Source: Megasphaera hominis (GTDB lineage: Bacteria; Bacillota; Negativicutes; Veillonellales; Megasphaeraceae). Taken from it: 64,000 nt of DNA. The notes under the pieces are model-generated. The model did not search any database and had not been told where the DNA came from. It worked only from the letters and a program-made list of their open reading frames with translations. Below are positions 25,406 through 34,468 of the stretch, piece after piece. The first letter of the stretch is position 1. Each line of letters begins with the position of its first letter. Location: assembly GCF_014269395.1 (NCBI RefSeq), contig NZ_JACOGK010000015.1, positions 1 through 64,000 on the forward strand, given 5' to 3'. A program made the translations under genes and the position numbers.

Positions 25406-27799
25406 ATGATTGATCTGGAGAAATTGCAAACGATATTAAAAGAATACAAGCGGGATTTTGAGCAGCGCTGGCCTGCCGAACGATACAAATGGGAGGCCGT
25501 ATATTGCTTTCAGACCAATTGGGATTTTATGGCCCGGGACTTTGAAGAAATGTTCATCGCCGCTACGGCGCAGACCAAAGACCTGCTCACCTCGGTCAAT
25601 TATTATCCCCGCGGCGTCATGCGGGGCTTTGCCGCCGTTAACCGCGATGCTACGCGGGCTATGTTTTCCCGTCTCTATGATGAAAAGAAGGACCTGACAG
25701 AACGGGTTGAGCAGTTCCAGGAGGCTGCCGAACAGATCCGCCGGGAATACGGCGAAGGTATTTGGAAACAGCATTACCAAAAACTCAACGCCATCAGTAT
25801 CTACCTTTGGCTGCGCTATCCCGATACGTATTATATTTACGACTATTCCGAATGCCGTGTCGTCGCTAAGGAATTGGGGAGCTCCTTTATTCCCCGCCGC
25901 GGCGCCCATGCCGGTAATTTAATCGGTGCTTACGCTCTGTATGATGAAATTTGCGACGTCGTAGGGGCCGACCTGGAATTACAGCAGCTCTTTCACAGCC
26001 AGCTGCAGGACAAATGCTGGCCCGATAAAAAGGCGCGGACGCTGACCATCGATTTTTGCCGCTATATCAGCCGGGTGTACTCGAAAAAAGGCATTGGCCG
26101 CAGTGACAGCGACTGGCTGCCTATCGATTATTCGCCGGAATTGACCGTAGCAGACTGGCTGGATCTCTTGCAGGACGATGCCGTTTTTACAGAAAGCAGC
26201 CTGGAAGTCATGCGCCGTCTCCTCGATTATGGCGGTATGGCAACGTGCCGGCAATTATCCAATAAATACGGTGAACCGAGAAATTTCTATAATTTCTGCT
26301 CTGTAGCCCTGGCCAAACGGGTAGCAGAAAAGACCGATTGCAACGTCCTCAATACAGACGACGAAGAGGCTAAATGGTGGCCGATTCTCTACATGGGCAA
26401 ACGGGATGAAAAGGATCATGAAGGCGGCTATATTTGGAAGCTGCGGCCAGAGCTGGAAGAAGCCCTGCAACAGACCGACCTGTCCCGCGTCAGCCTCTAT
26501 GCCTACGTATCTGTCCTCAAGGGCCCGCATGCGGCCTGGTGGTTTAGTGTCAATCCGGTCATTTGGAGCTTTTCGTCCCTCGATGTAGGGGAAACGCTGA
26601 GCTTTTCCCTATATAATGAAAACGGGAATAAGCGGCGGATCTTCGATCACTTCCTGGAAGCCCGAAGCGGTGACTTCCTCATCTGCTATGAAGCCATACC
26701 TGTGCGCAAAATCGTGGCTATCGGTAAAATTGTCAAGGAAAGCGATGGGGAAAACCTGTACCTGGAGAAAATTGAAGGCCTTGTCCATCCTGTCGATTTC
26801 CATACGCTGGAAAATATACCGGAACTAAAAGAGATGGAGTATTTTGCCAATCCCCAGGGGAACCTCTTTAAGTTATCGCGCAATGAATATACGTGCATCA
26901 TGGATCTCATACGGGAAGAAAATCCTGTCGACCATAAACGGATCATCAAGCCCTATACACGGGATGATTTTATCCGGGAAGTCTACATGACGCGGGGACA
27001 CTTCGATACGCTCATTTCCCTTTTAAAGCACAAGCAAAATATTATCCTTCAAGGGGCACCTGGCGTTGGCAAAACCTATACGGCAAAGCGGATTGCCTAC
27101 GCCATGATGCGGGAACAGGATGATAGCCGTATTGAATTTGTCCATTTCCATGAAAACTATACATACGAAGACTTCGTTGCCGGCTATAAACCGCAAGGTG
27201 CTGGCTATGAACTGCAATACGGTATTTTTTACCGCTTTTGCCAGCGCGCAGCGAATATGCCTAATAAATCGTTCTTTTTTATCATTGATGATATTAACCG
27301 TGGCAACGTAGGCCAGATTTTTGGCGAGCTCATGCTGCTCGTGGAAAAAGCGTACCGGGGCACCCTGATAACCCTCTCCTGTAACGGCATGCCCTTTTCT
27401 GTACCTAAGAATATTTATATTATCGGCATGATGAGTATGGCCGATACCGTACCGATCCGCGATTACGTCCTGCGCCGCCGCTTTGGCTTCTTTGAACTGA
27501 TTCCGGAATTCGACTCTGACGGCTTCCGGGCCTATGAACGGCACTTTGACAGCGACACCTTTCATGCCCTCATCGAGCGCGTGAAAGACTTGAATAAGGA
27601 AATTGCCGAAGACCCCCATTTGGGCCGGGGCTACCGCATTGGTCATGGCTACTTCTGTGGCCAGACCGAATATTCGGAAGAATGGCTCATGGAAATTGTA
27701 GATTACGAAATTATGCCGCTCCTGTCGGAGTACTGGCCGGATGATCCGGAAAAAGTACGCCACTGGGGCAATGTACTGCGCAGCGTCTTTTATGATTGA
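25406..27799 (+). CDS. McrB-like AAA+ ATPase/GTPase with EVE-like domain, no McrC partner
   Basis: A 797-residue protein. Residues 1-370 are an unrecognised N-terminal region; about 375-500 resembles an EVE-type modified-base-binding domain (AAWWFSVNP, then GDFLICYEA and VAIGKI); about 530-790 is the McrB AAA+ domain with Walker A GAPGVGKT (550-557), Walker B FFIIDDINRGN (Asp628, Asp629) and the arginine-rich RRRFGFFE. In McrB the signature MNTADRS reads MSMADTV here (676-682), so the Asn that helps read GTP and position catalysis is Ser677 and the Arg is lost. McrB works with the nuclease McrC against methylated DNA, but the next gene is a GntR regulator. It may have lost restriction activity or use a distant partner. 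Confidence 0.8.
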   Translation: MIDLEKLQTILKEYKRDFEQRWPAERYKWEAVYCFQTNWDFMARDFEEMFIAATAQTKDLLTSVNYYPRGVMRGFAAVNRDATRAMFSRLYDEKKDLTERVEQFQEAAEQIRREYGEGIWKQHYQKLNAISIYLWLRYPDTYYIYDYSECRVVAKELGSSFIPRRGAHAGNLIGAYALYDEICDVVGADLELQQLFHSQLQDKCWPDKKARTLTIDFCRYISRVYSKKGIGRSDSDWLPIDYSPELTVADWLDLLQDDAVFTESSLEVMRRLLDYGGMATCRQLSNKYGEPRNFYNFCSVALAKRVAEKTDCNVLNTDDEEAKWWPILYMGKRDEKDHEGGYIWKLRPELEEALQQTDLSRVSLYAYVSVLKGPHAAWWFSVNPVIWSFSSLDVGETLSFSLYNENGNKRRIFDHFLEARSGDFLICYEAIPVRKIVAIGKIVKESDGENLYLEKIEGLVHPVDFHTLENIPELKEMEYFANPQGNLFKLSRNEYTCIMDLIREENPVDHKRIIKPYTRDDFIREVYMTRGHFDTLISLLKHKQNIILQGAPGVGKTYTAKRIAYAMMREQDDSRIEFVHFHENYTYEDFVAGYKPQGAGYELQYGIFYRFCQRAANMPNKSFFFIIDDINRGNVGQIFGELMLLVEKAYRGTLITLSCNGMPFSVPKNIYIIGMMSMADTVPIRDYVLRRRFGFFELIPEFDSDGFRAYERHFDSDTFHALIERVKDLNKEIAEDPHLGRGYRIGHGYFCGQTEYSEEWLMEIVDYEIMPLLSEYWPDDPEKVRHWGNVLRSVFYD

Positions 27800-27817
27800 G
27801 GCTGCGCAGTTTTTTTA
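27775..27817 (+). terminator. terminator overlapping the end of the McrB-like gene
   Basis: ACTGCGCAGC (27775-27784, inside the gene) pairs with GCTGCGCAGT (27801-27810), followed by TTTTTTT. Confidence 0.8.
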
Positions 27818-27898
27818 AAACCGAATGGTGCAGGTTCTGTCCTAAACTACGTCTGTATTGTATAATGAGGGTACAACGTGGCAGAGGAGGGGGTTCCC

Positions 27899-28636
27899 AT
27901 GTCTTTATTTGATAAGACCGACGACAGGCTCTTATACGGAACGCAGGAGGTGCACTCGTCAGCTGATTATGTCATTGCAATCTTAAAGGATGCCCTTATT
28001 GCTAAACGGATTGCACCAGGTGATAAGCTTCCTTCGGAAACAGAGCTGGCGCGGCGTTTTTCTGTCAGCCGCAGCTCGATTCGTGAAGCCATAAAGATTT
28101 TGTCGGCCTTTGGTGTCGTTGAGAGCAAACGGGGCGACGGTACGTACGTTGCCAAAGAAGCGAATGATACCTTTGTCTTTAAGCCGCTCCTGTTCAGCTT
28201 TATTCTTACGCAGCCGGATTTTCGGGAATTGCAGGAACTGCGTTTTATGCTGGAAGATTATATTTTGCAGCTCGTCCTGCAACGGTATAGTGTGAACGAT
28301 CTGCAAATCTTAGAGGCCTGCAATAATCAGCTTAAGCAGTGCAAAGAAAGACACCCGCAGAATGCAGAGGAAATTCTTCATTATGATTTGCAGTTTCACT
28401 GGCTCCTAGTGCGGATCGCGCAAAATAAGCTGATTGAAAAAATATATATTTTTGTGCTGGATTATTTTAAACCTTATATCCGGCGGGGCATAGAGAACCC
28501 GGCTACGGTCATAGAAGAAGCGGGCTACCCTCACGATGCGATTATCCAGGCTATTAAGGAAAAAGATCCACAAAAGGCCCATGCGGCCATTCGCCGTTCC
28601 ATTACTATTTGGAAACAGCTGTTGACTGTAAATTGA
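27899..28636 (+). CDS. GntR-family regulator, FadR type
   Basis: A 245-residue regulator. The winged helix (about residues 15-80) contains LPSETELARRFSVSRSSIREAIKIL and GDGTYV; the all-helical FCD ligand domain (about 95-240) has the metal/acid-binding pattern with LRFMLED, FHWLLV and PHDAIIQAI. ATG 27899 after AGGAGGGGG is the start; GTG 27878 is upstream of that site. It is in one transcript with a 2-hydroxyacid dehydrogenase 14 nt downstream, so it probably controls hydroxyacid use and senses a related acid. Confidence 0.9.
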   Translation: MSLFDKTDDRLLYGTQEVHSSADYVIAILKDALIAKRIAPGDKLPSETELARRFSVSRSSIREAIKILSAFGVVESKRGDGTYVAKEANDTFVFKPLLFSFILTQPDFRELQELRFMLEDYILQLVLQRYSVNDLQILEACNNQLKQCKERHPQNAEEILHYDLQFHWLLVRIAQNKLIEKIYIFVLDYFKPYIRRGIENPATVIEEAGYPHDAIIQAIKEKDPQKAHAAIRRSITIWKQLLTVN

Positions 28637-28650
28637 GGAGGAAGCATAGG

Positions 28651-29616
28651 ATGAAAATTGTTGTCTTAGATGGATATTGTGAAAATCCCGGTGATCTTAG
28701 CTGGCAGGCCTTGCAGGAACTAGGTGACGAGTTGGTTGTCTATGACAGAACGCCCGCTAATGACGCTGTCATTGCTGAACGTATACGTGAGGCAACCGCT
28801 GTGTTTACGAATAAGACGCCCCTTTCCCGGACGGTACTGGAAGGGAGCCAGACACTGAAGTTTATTGGCGTTCTGGCAACAGGATACAATGTCGTAGACG
28901 TAGAAGCGGCGAAAGAAATTGGCATTGTAGTCACCAATATTCCTACGTATGGAACCGATTCTGTAGCACAGATGGCGATTGCCCTGTTACTGGAAGTGTG
29001 CCATCACGTAGGTGCTCACAACGAGGCCGTACAGCGTGGCGAATGGGCTCATAATGCCGATTGGAGCTTTTGGAAATATCCCTTGATTGAGCTGGCTGGA
29101 AAAACGATGGGCATCATCGGTCTGGGACGTATTGGCCAGCGGACGGCACAAATTGCCCGGGCCCTGAACATGCGCGTCATAGCGAACGATGCCTTCGTTA
29201 GTGAAGCCGGGCAGGCTGTAGCAACGTACGTAGACCGGGATACGCTCTTTGCCCAGTCTGATGTTATCGTTCTCCATTGTCCCTTATTCCCTGATACGCA
29301 GGGACTGGTTAATGCGGAAACAATTGCTAAGATGAAGGATGGCGTCATCCTCATTAACAATTCCCGCGGCCCGTTGATCATAGAAGCAGATCTGGCACAG
29401 GCCCTGAAGTCTGGTAAAGTAGGTGCTGCTGCTTTAGACGTTGTCTCTACAGAACCCATTAGGGAAGACAATCCCCTTTTGGGGCTCCCTAACTGCCTGA
29501 TTACGCCTCACATTTCGTGGGCTCCCAAGGAAGCTAGACAGCGTCTGATGGATATTGCTGTAGATAACTTAAGACAGTTTTTACAGGGGAAACCCATTAA
29601 TGTCGTGAATCAGTAA
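28651..29616 (+). CDS. D-isomer-specific 2-hydroxyacid dehydrogenase (glycerate dehydrogenase-like)
   Basis: A 321-residue NAD(P)-dependent enzyme. The Rossmann motif is GLGRIGQRTAQ (about 152-162); the catalytic Arg is in NNSRG, the Glu in STEP and the His in PHISW. It reduces 2-oxo acids such as hydroxypyruvate or glyoxylate to D-2-hydroxy acids or the reverse. The overall pattern (SLxW-type start, HISWAPKEAR end) is closest to hydroxypyruvate reductase/glycerate dehydrogenase HprA. AGGAGG precedes ATG 28651. It is co-transcribed with the GntR regulator. Confidence 0.88.
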   Translation: MKIVVLDGYCENPGDLSWQALQELGDELVVYDRTPANDAVIAERIREATAVFTNKTPLSRTVLEGSQTLKFIGVLATGYNVVDVEAAKEIGIVVTNIPTYGTDSVAQMAIALLLEVCHHVGAHNEAVQRGEWAHNADWSFWKYPLIELAGKTMGIIGLGRIGQRTAQIARALNMRVIANDAFVSEAGQAVATYVDRDTLFAQSDVIVLHCPLFPDTQGLVNAETIAKMKDGVILINNSRGPLIIEADLAQALKSGKVGAAALDVVSTEPIREDNPLLGLPNCLITPHISWAPKEARQRLMDIAVDNLRQFLQGKPINVVNQ

Positions 29617-29650
29617 GAAAAAAGCCCGGACCTGAAAAGTCCGGGCTTTG
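29617..29650. terminator. bidirectional terminator
   Basis: AAAGCCCGGAC...GTCCGGGCTTT between convergent genes, with an A run on the left. Confidence 0.8.
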
Positions 29651-29661
29651 CCATAGGTGTA

Positions 29662-30057
29662 TTATTTTTCGTGGAAGAATTCGATTTCTTCTCCGCACGG
29701 GCCGATAGCAAAGGCCACGCGGATGGGGAAGGGCGGTTCCGAAGCGATGACGACGTCTTTCGGTTCAACCGTAATGGTGTAGCCTGCCTGCCGTACGGCA
29801 GCAATGCAGGCATCGGGATCATCGGTTGCCAAGGCCAGATGGTGAATCGATCCGGTAGCATGGGATACATTGCCGGCTGCAAACACTTCGATGACGCCAC
29901 AGCCTGTGTCGATCATGGCACCGGCCTTGCTGCCTTCACCCCAGGAACGGAGTACGGTCAAACCGAGAACTTCCGTGTAGAAGTGAAGGACTTCTTTGAA
30001 TTCTGCCGGGCAGGAACATTTGATGGCTGCGTGATGAATACCTTTGATTAAACTCAT
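29662..30057 (-). CDS. VOC (glyoxalase/bleomycin-resistance) family protein
   Basis: A 131-residue protein with two beta-alpha-beta-beta-beta modules. GIHHAAIKC at the start and IHHLALATDD in the middle give the His ligands, VIEVFAAG and EIEFFHEK the Glu ligands, the layout of metal-dependent glyoxalase I-like or lactoylglutathione lyase-like enzymes. The substrate is unknown. AAGGAGAGG precedes the ATG. Single-gene unit. Confidence 0.82.
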   Translation of the reverse strand: MSLIKGIHHAAIKCSCPAEFKEVLHFYTEVLGLTVLRSWGEGSKAGAMIDTGCGVIEVFAAGNVSHATGSIHHLALATDDPDACIAAVRQAGYTITVEPKDVVIASEPPFPIRVAFAIGPCGEEIEFFHEK

Positions 30058-30110
30058 GATAACCTCTCCTTAAGGGAACGATAAGAACATGTCTTTTTCC
30101 GGGCGTTCCG

Positions 30111-30139
30111 TTGCACATGTTGACAATACATGATATACT
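30111..30139 (+). promoter_or_regulatory. promoter of the RseC-like gene
   Basis: TTGCAC (30111-30116) and TATACT (30134-30139), 17 bp apart. A TTGACA at 30120 has no correctly spaced -10 box. Confidence 0.55.
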
Positions 30140-30189
30140 ATAGATGTAAACAATAACTATTATTGATTAGAAACAAGGGAGTGATTCTT

Positions 30190-30618
30190 ATGCGGATTGG
30201 TGAAGGGACCATCGAAGAAGTAAATGAAGACGGTTTGGTAAAGATCAAAGTAAACCGTGATCACTTATACGTTGCTTGTAGTGCCTGTGCCGCAGCAGAA
30301 CACGTGATGATAACAGCTTACAACACCGTAGGGGCAGAAGAAGGAAATTATGTACGGTACGAAGTAGATGACTCACACTTGGTACTCAGTTCCTTTGTCT
30401 GTTTCATCATGCCGTTGCTTTTGGCTGCTGTAGGCGGTTTCGCAGGCTACATGCTGACGACGACTGTCCTCTGGGGCGTCATCGGCGCTGCTATAGGTGT
30501 GCTCATCGGCGTTCTCGGTGTCAAGCACTATGATAAAAGCCTGGGGCGTGTCCTCGATACGCGGGCGTATATTACGGCAATCCTGGGAAAGGACGAAGCA
30601 GCTGCCCATGAAGGATGA
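30190..30618 (+). CDS. RseC/MucC-family (SoxR-reducing system) membrane protein
   Basis: A 142-residue protein. The N-terminal soluble part has the RseC-type motif CSACAAAE (about residues 32-39); two membrane helices follow (about 68-90 and 95-115) with a short cytoplasmic tail. RseC proteins are linked to redox complexes of the Rnf/SoxR-reducing type or to sigma-E control. No rnf genes adjoin, so its partner here is unknown. AAGGGAG precedes ATG 30190; the frame is open to a TTG at 30163. Confidence 0.8.
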   Translation: MRIGEGTIEEVNEDGLVKIKVNRDHLYVACSACAAAEHVMITAYNTVGAEEGNYVRYEVDDSHLVLSSFVCFIMPLLLAAVGGFAGYMLTTTVLWGVIGAAIGVLIGVLGVKHYDKSLGRVLDTRAYITAILGKDEAAAHEG

Positions 30619-30628
30619 ATCTACAGAT

Positions 30629-30670
30629 GTGCGGCAAGGCAGGTTTTTCTGCTCTTGCCGCACTTTTTTT
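30629..30670 (+). terminator. rho-independent terminator
   Basis: GTGCGGCAAG-GCAG...CTGC-CTTGCCGCAC followed by TTTTTTT. Confidence 0.9.
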
Positions 30671-30689
30671 GTCCCTAAATTGACCTGCC

Positions 30690-31541
30690 TTACCGCGTCA
30701 GCGTATTGGTCAGTTCGCCAATGCCTTCAATCTTTATGGTTACTGTATCACCCGGCTTGAGCCATACCTGTTTATCTTCCGGATAGCCGAGAATAACGCC
30801 GGAAGGCGTACCTGTGTAAATGACGTCGCCCGGTTTGAGGGTCATGTATTGAGAAATATAGCTGACGATCGTAGCCGGATCGAAGATCAAATCACTCGTA
30901 TTGGAGTTTTGACGGAGCGTGCCGTTGACGTAGCTCTGTATTTGTAACTGATTGGCGTTGATTTCCCGGGCCGGTACGATATACGGTCCCAAGGGAGCAA
31001 AGCCGTCGAAGCTCTTGCCCATAATCCACTGGGTTGTGCGCAGCTGCAGGTCCCGGGCGGAAAAATCGTTGCCTGCCGTATAGCCAAAGATATAGTCAGG
31101 CGCTTCTTCCTTGGATACCTGTCGTGCTTCCTTGCCGATGACGATGACCAGCTCTGCTTCGTAATCGTATTTTTCGGCAGTTTCCGGCAAGCGGATGGCT
31201 TCTTTATGGCCGAGCAGGGCGTTGCTGAATTTGCTGAACAAGGTCGGGTATTTTGGCAATTCCATGTGGGATTCCTTGGCATGAGCGGCATAGTTTAAGC
31301 CGACGCAAAGAATTTTTTCCGGTGCCGTAACGGCCGGTGCAAAATGAATGGTTTCCACGTCGACGACCGGACCGTTTGCAGCTGCTGTTTCCAGTGCCTG
31401 CAAGGACAAGGTCTCGTTTAAGGCATGCTCCATCGTTGCTGGAATAGCCGGATACCCACCGGCTGTGGCATCATGGGCAGTACCGTCTTGTAAGACCCCC
31501 AGATGAATGTGACCATTTACATAGAAATTGAACAGTTTCAT
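30690..31541 (-). CDS. fumarylacetoacetate hydrolase (FAH) family protein
   Basis: A 283-residue protein. The N-terminal about 65 residues are a small extra domain; the FAH fold follows with CVGLNYAAHAKE, the metal-binding YEAELVIVIG and GNDFSARD, and the closing GDVIYTGTPSGV. The family hydrolyses or decarboxylates 2,4-dioxo and enol acids (ureidoglycolate lyase-like, acylpyruvase, HHDD isomerase). GAGGGGTG precedes ATG. No pathway partner adjoins, so a housekeeping oxaloacetate/acylpyruvate role is as likely as an aromatic catabolic one. Confidence 0.85.
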   Translation of the reverse strand: MKLFNFYVNGHIHLGVLQDGTAHDATAGGYPAIPATMEHALNETLSLQALETAAANGPVVDVETIHFAPAVTAPEKILCVGLNYAAHAKESHMELPKYPTLFSKFSNALLGHKEAIRLPETAEKYDYEAELVIVIGKEARQVSKEEAPDYIFGYTAGNDFSARDLQLRTTQWIMGKSFDGFAPLGPYIVPAREINANQLQIQSYVNGTLRQNSNTSDLIFDPATIVSYISQYMTLKPGDVIYTGTPSGVILGYPEDKQVWLKPGDTVTIKIEGIGELTNTLTR

Positions 31542-31618
31542 ACGACACCCCTCTTTTTTGATGGAAAATATATAATAACAAGCGTAATCTCTTACGTTGT
31601 ATTATTGCTGTAGCAAGC

Positions 31619-32086
31619 TTATAGTGCGAGCGGGGAAAAGTCTGTAATCTCTTCCAGTGTGGCCACGAAGGCTTCCAGGTTATCCTGATCGGTCTGTGTA
31701 AACCGGTTATAAATAGGACTGTCTATATCGAGGACGGCTACGATGTGGTCGCCATTATGGATAGGGATGACGATTTCCGAGTTAGACGAGCTGTCACAGG
31801 CAATGTGGCCGGGAAACAGGTGGACATTGTCGATACGCTGCGTCTTGTCTTCTGCAGCTGCCGTGCCGCAGACGCCCTTTCCCATAGGAATATGGATGCA
31901 GGCGACTTTTCCTTGGAAGGGCCCCAGTAAGAGGTGATCCTTCTGTATCAGATAAAAGCCGGCCCAATTAATGGACGGCAAGTGATCCATGAGCAAGGCC
32001 GAAGCATTCGCAAAAACGGGCAGCCAGGCGGCATCGGCCTCGGCGAGGGCCCGCAATTGCTGGTTCATTAAGGTCATATCAGTCAT
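31619..32086 (-). CDS. msrC: free methionine-(R)-sulfoxide reductase, GAF-domain type
   Basis: A 155-residue single GAF domain. The three catalytic/resolving cysteines are Cys63, Cys73 and Cys97 (VACIHIPMGKGVCG and HIACDSSS), with the same 10 and 24 residue spacing as in the characterised E. coli enzyme. It reduces free Met-R-sulfoxide with thioredoxin. AAAGGAG precedes ATG. It is in line with the FAH gene (77 nt) but no clear shared function. Confidence 0.9.
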   Translation of the reverse strand: MTDMTLMNQQLRALAEADAAWLPVFANASALLMDHLPSINWAGFYLIQKDHLLLGPFQGKVACIHIPMGKGVCGTAAAEDKTQRIDNVHLFPGHIACDSSSNSEIVIPIHNGDHIVAVLDIDSPIYNRFTQTDQDNLEAFVATLEEITDFSPLAL

Positions 32087-32183
32087 AGTAAAGCTCCTTT
32101 GCGTGAGAATACGTTGTGTTGCACGATCCGTGCTGTATATACCATTTATTATATCATTAATAGACAGGCAACAGGAAAAAAAC

Positions 32184-32211
32184 TTGCCACTTTCTGTTTT
32201 CGTGCTAGAAT
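32184..32211 (+). promoter_or_regulatory. extended -10 promoter of the phosphatase gene
   Basis: TTGCCA (32184-32189), 16 bp, TAGAAT (32206-32211), with TGC before the -10 box. Confidence 0.65.
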
Positions 32212-32241
32212 TACTTTTGCGACAGAAAGGATGACAACACC

Positions 32242-33612
32242 ATGATAGATATAAAAAAATGGACAGGCACGCTCCTGTCTCTCGTGGCCGCCTGTTTGCC
32301 CGGCCTGGCCAGCAGTGCAGCCATTCCCATTACGAATCTGGTACAAATCGTTGCCAGTGATGCGGCTACGGCAAAGACGGTAGCCTGGCAGGACGACAGC
32401 GGCCGCAGTGACTATACCGTCGTATACCGCCAGCAAGGGAATACGGATACACAGCGGGCCTTCGTTACCAGCCCGAAGCGGCCGCCTGTGTACGATGCAG
32501 ACTGGGTGCCGCCCTATACGTATGGTGCCTATATGCAGGGTCTTAAGCCCGATACGGCATATGAATATAAAATCGCCACGGCTGATGGGGAAAGCGGCTG
32601 GTTTCCCTTCCATACGACGACGGAACAGCTCGATGCCTACAAGGTCCTCATCTTTGGTGATTCCCAGTCGACCGATTACGGCGTCTGGGGCAGTACGGCC
32701 AGAACGGCGTATGAGCATCATCCGGAGGCTGCTTTTTTTATCATGATGGGAGACCTCAGCGATAACGGCCAGTCCTGGTATCAATGGCGCCAATGGTATG
32801 AAAATGCCGACATCCTGACCTCCCATATGCCTATTGCGCCGGTACTAGGCAATCACGAAGCCTATTCCCTGAACTGGACCTTTTGTGAACCCTATACGTA
32901 TAAAGCACTCTTTCCTGTACCCTACGATGCACCGAAGGGGCAAAACCGCCTGGCCTATTCCTTTGATTACGGCGACGTCCATTACGTGTCCCTGAATACG
33001 GATTATGAAGAACTCCATACAGACTATCCGCAGATGATGGAAGAGGAAGCCCAATGGCTCGATCAGGACTTAGCTGCTGCCCAAAAGCGGGACAAACGGC
33101 TCATCGTCCTCATGCACCGGCCGGCTATTACGGCTACCTCCCGTGCCATACCGGATCTCAACGGGACGTGGTTCATGCCTCTCTTTGATAAGTACCATGT
33201 GCCCCTGGTCTTTACGGCGCATGAACACTGCTATGCCCGTACGGAGCCCTTCCGCGACGGTAAGCCCGCTGCCGGCGGCACGACCTATGTGACGACGGGC
33301 CGTTCCGGTACAGAATCGTATACCGATACGGTGCAGCGCTACTGTGATGCTGTCTATTATAATCCCGTCGATATGCCCATGTACCTGACACTGCAGGTCA
33401 AACCGGATGCGTTTGTCGTCACTGCCTATAAGAATGATGGTACGGTCATCGATGCGGCGTCCATTGCGGCGCCGCCGGTACAAAAGCAGGTCCGGACTGT
33501 ACGGGAAAGCCCGGCCAAGGCAGATAAAAAGGGAGAACGTAAAGGCCTGGCAGGCAGCGCTCAGAACGGGACAGCCGGGAGCACACAGGCACAGATTGTG
33601 ACAAAACCGTGA
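32242..33612 (+). CDS. exported purple acid phosphatase-like metallophosphoesterase
   Basis: A 456-residue secreted or periplasmic enzyme. A signal peptide (about residues 1-26, cut after SSA) is followed by a fibronectin-like N-terminal domain (about 30-130) and the metallophosphoesterase domain with GDSQS, GDLSDNG, GNHE, MHRP and AHEHCYAR in order, giving all five metal-ligand blocks. The last 50 residues are low-complexity and basic. It probably releases phosphate from organic esters. AGAAAGGATG precedes the start. The following gene is also an exported protein and may share its transcript, since no terminator separates them. Confidence 0.87.
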   Translation: MIDIKKWTGTLLSLVAACLPGLASSAAIPITNLVQIVASDAATAKTVAWQDDSGRSDYTVVYRQQGNTDTQRAFVTSPKRPPVYDADWVPPYTYGAYMQGLKPDTAYEYKIATADGESGWFPFHTTTEQLDAYKVLIFGDSQSTDYGVWGSTARTAYEHHPEAAFFIMMGDLSDNGQSWYQWRQWYENADILTSHMPIAPVLGNHEAYSLNWTFCEPYTYKALFPVPYDAPKGQNRLAYSFDYGDVHYVSLNTDYEELHTDYPQMMEEEAQWLDQDLAAAQKRDKRLIVLMHRPAITATSRAIPDLNGTWFMPLFDKYHVPLVFTAHEHCYARTEPFRDGKPAAGGTTYVTTGRSGTESYTDTVQRYCDAVYYNPVDMPMYLTLQVKPDAFVVTAYKNDGTVIDAASIAAPPVQKQVRTVRESPAKADKKGERKGLAGSAQNGTAGSTQAQIVTKP

Positions 33613-33650
33613 CATAAATATAGTACAATCAATACTAGGAGATGATGCCA

Positions 33651-34412
33651 ATGCAAGACAAAACCTGTAAATTTCTTGCTGTCGTCTTTGCTTTATCCCT
33701 GACCTTGGTTCATAATCCTAGTGTTTCCCAGGCCAGCAGCAATGATTTGGCTGCTTCCAATGCAGCGCTTTTGCGCCAAATGAACCGGATGGAACAACGG
33801 ATTGACCAGGACTGGCAGACGCAGCGCCGTTTCTTTTCAAACTGGATGAATCAGTCCCTGACGGCTCCCGATCCGTTTGCCAATATGTGGCGGGATCAGC
33901 AGCAGAATCTGGAAAATCTGCAGGCAGCCTTTGGGAAAAATGCCCTGTCTGGTAACGGCACAGGCAGCAGCCTGCGTTTGACCAGCAGTACTGGTGACGC
34001 CGGCGGCGTAGAAGTGACGAGCCGCTCGTGGGGCACAGGTACACCAGCCCAGGCGAAAGTAGCCTATGCGCTTAGCGGGCAAAATCTGACGGGTGATGTA
34101 ACGGCTGATCAGGGCAGCACACTTACCTTATCCTTACAGAATGGCACGCATTTTAAAGGTGCCTTCAACGCCGGCCAAAAGGCACAGGCAGCAGCACTCA
34201 GCCTGGATCAGGACTCCGTATGGGACGTAACGGAAGATTCGTACGTGACGGCTCTTACCGATACGGATACGAGCCTGGCTAATATTCACAGTAATGGCCA
34301 TACCGTATACTATGATGCGGCCAATGAAGCCAATGCCTGGCTTCAGGGCCAGACAAAACAGCTGCCCGGTGGCGGTAAGCTGACACCACAGGCAAAACCA
34401 ACAGAAAAATAA
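33651..34412 (+). CDS. exported beta-helix-type surface protein, small
   Basis: A 253-residue protein with a signal peptide (about residues 1-29, VSQASSN). A helical, Gln/Asn-rich segment (30-95) is followed by short repeated beta strands: LTLSLQNGTHFKGAFNAG, then SVWDVTEDSYVTALT and ANIHSNGHTVYYD. These phrases are typical of the last rungs of autotransporter-like beta-helix adhesins, but there is no beta-barrel, anchor or LPXTG, so it is either a soluble periplasmic protein or a truncated relative. ATG 33651 after AGGAG is chosen over ATG 33642 and 33645, which are too close to that site. Confidence 0.65.
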   Translation: MQDKTCKFLAVVFALSLTLVHNPSVSQASSNDLAASNAALLRQMNRMEQRIDQDWQTQRRFFSNWMNQSLTAPDPFANMWRDQQQNLENLQAAFGKNALSGNGTGSSLRLTSSTGDAGGVEVTSRSWGTGTPAQAKVAYALSGQNLTGDVTADQGSTLTLSLQNGTHFKGAFNAGQKAQAAALSLDQDSVWDVTEDSYVTALTDTDTSLANIHSNGHTVYYDAANEANAWLQGQTKQLPGGGKLTPQAKPTEK

Positions 34413-34427
34413 GTACATAGCGTAAAA

Positions 34428-34468
34428 ATCCGGTTCCACACTGAGGGAACCGGATTTCTTTTTTTCTT
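34428..34468. terminator. bidirectional terminator
   Basis: AATCCGGTTCC...GGAACCGGATT between convergent genes, T run on the right and A run on the left. Confidence 0.85.
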
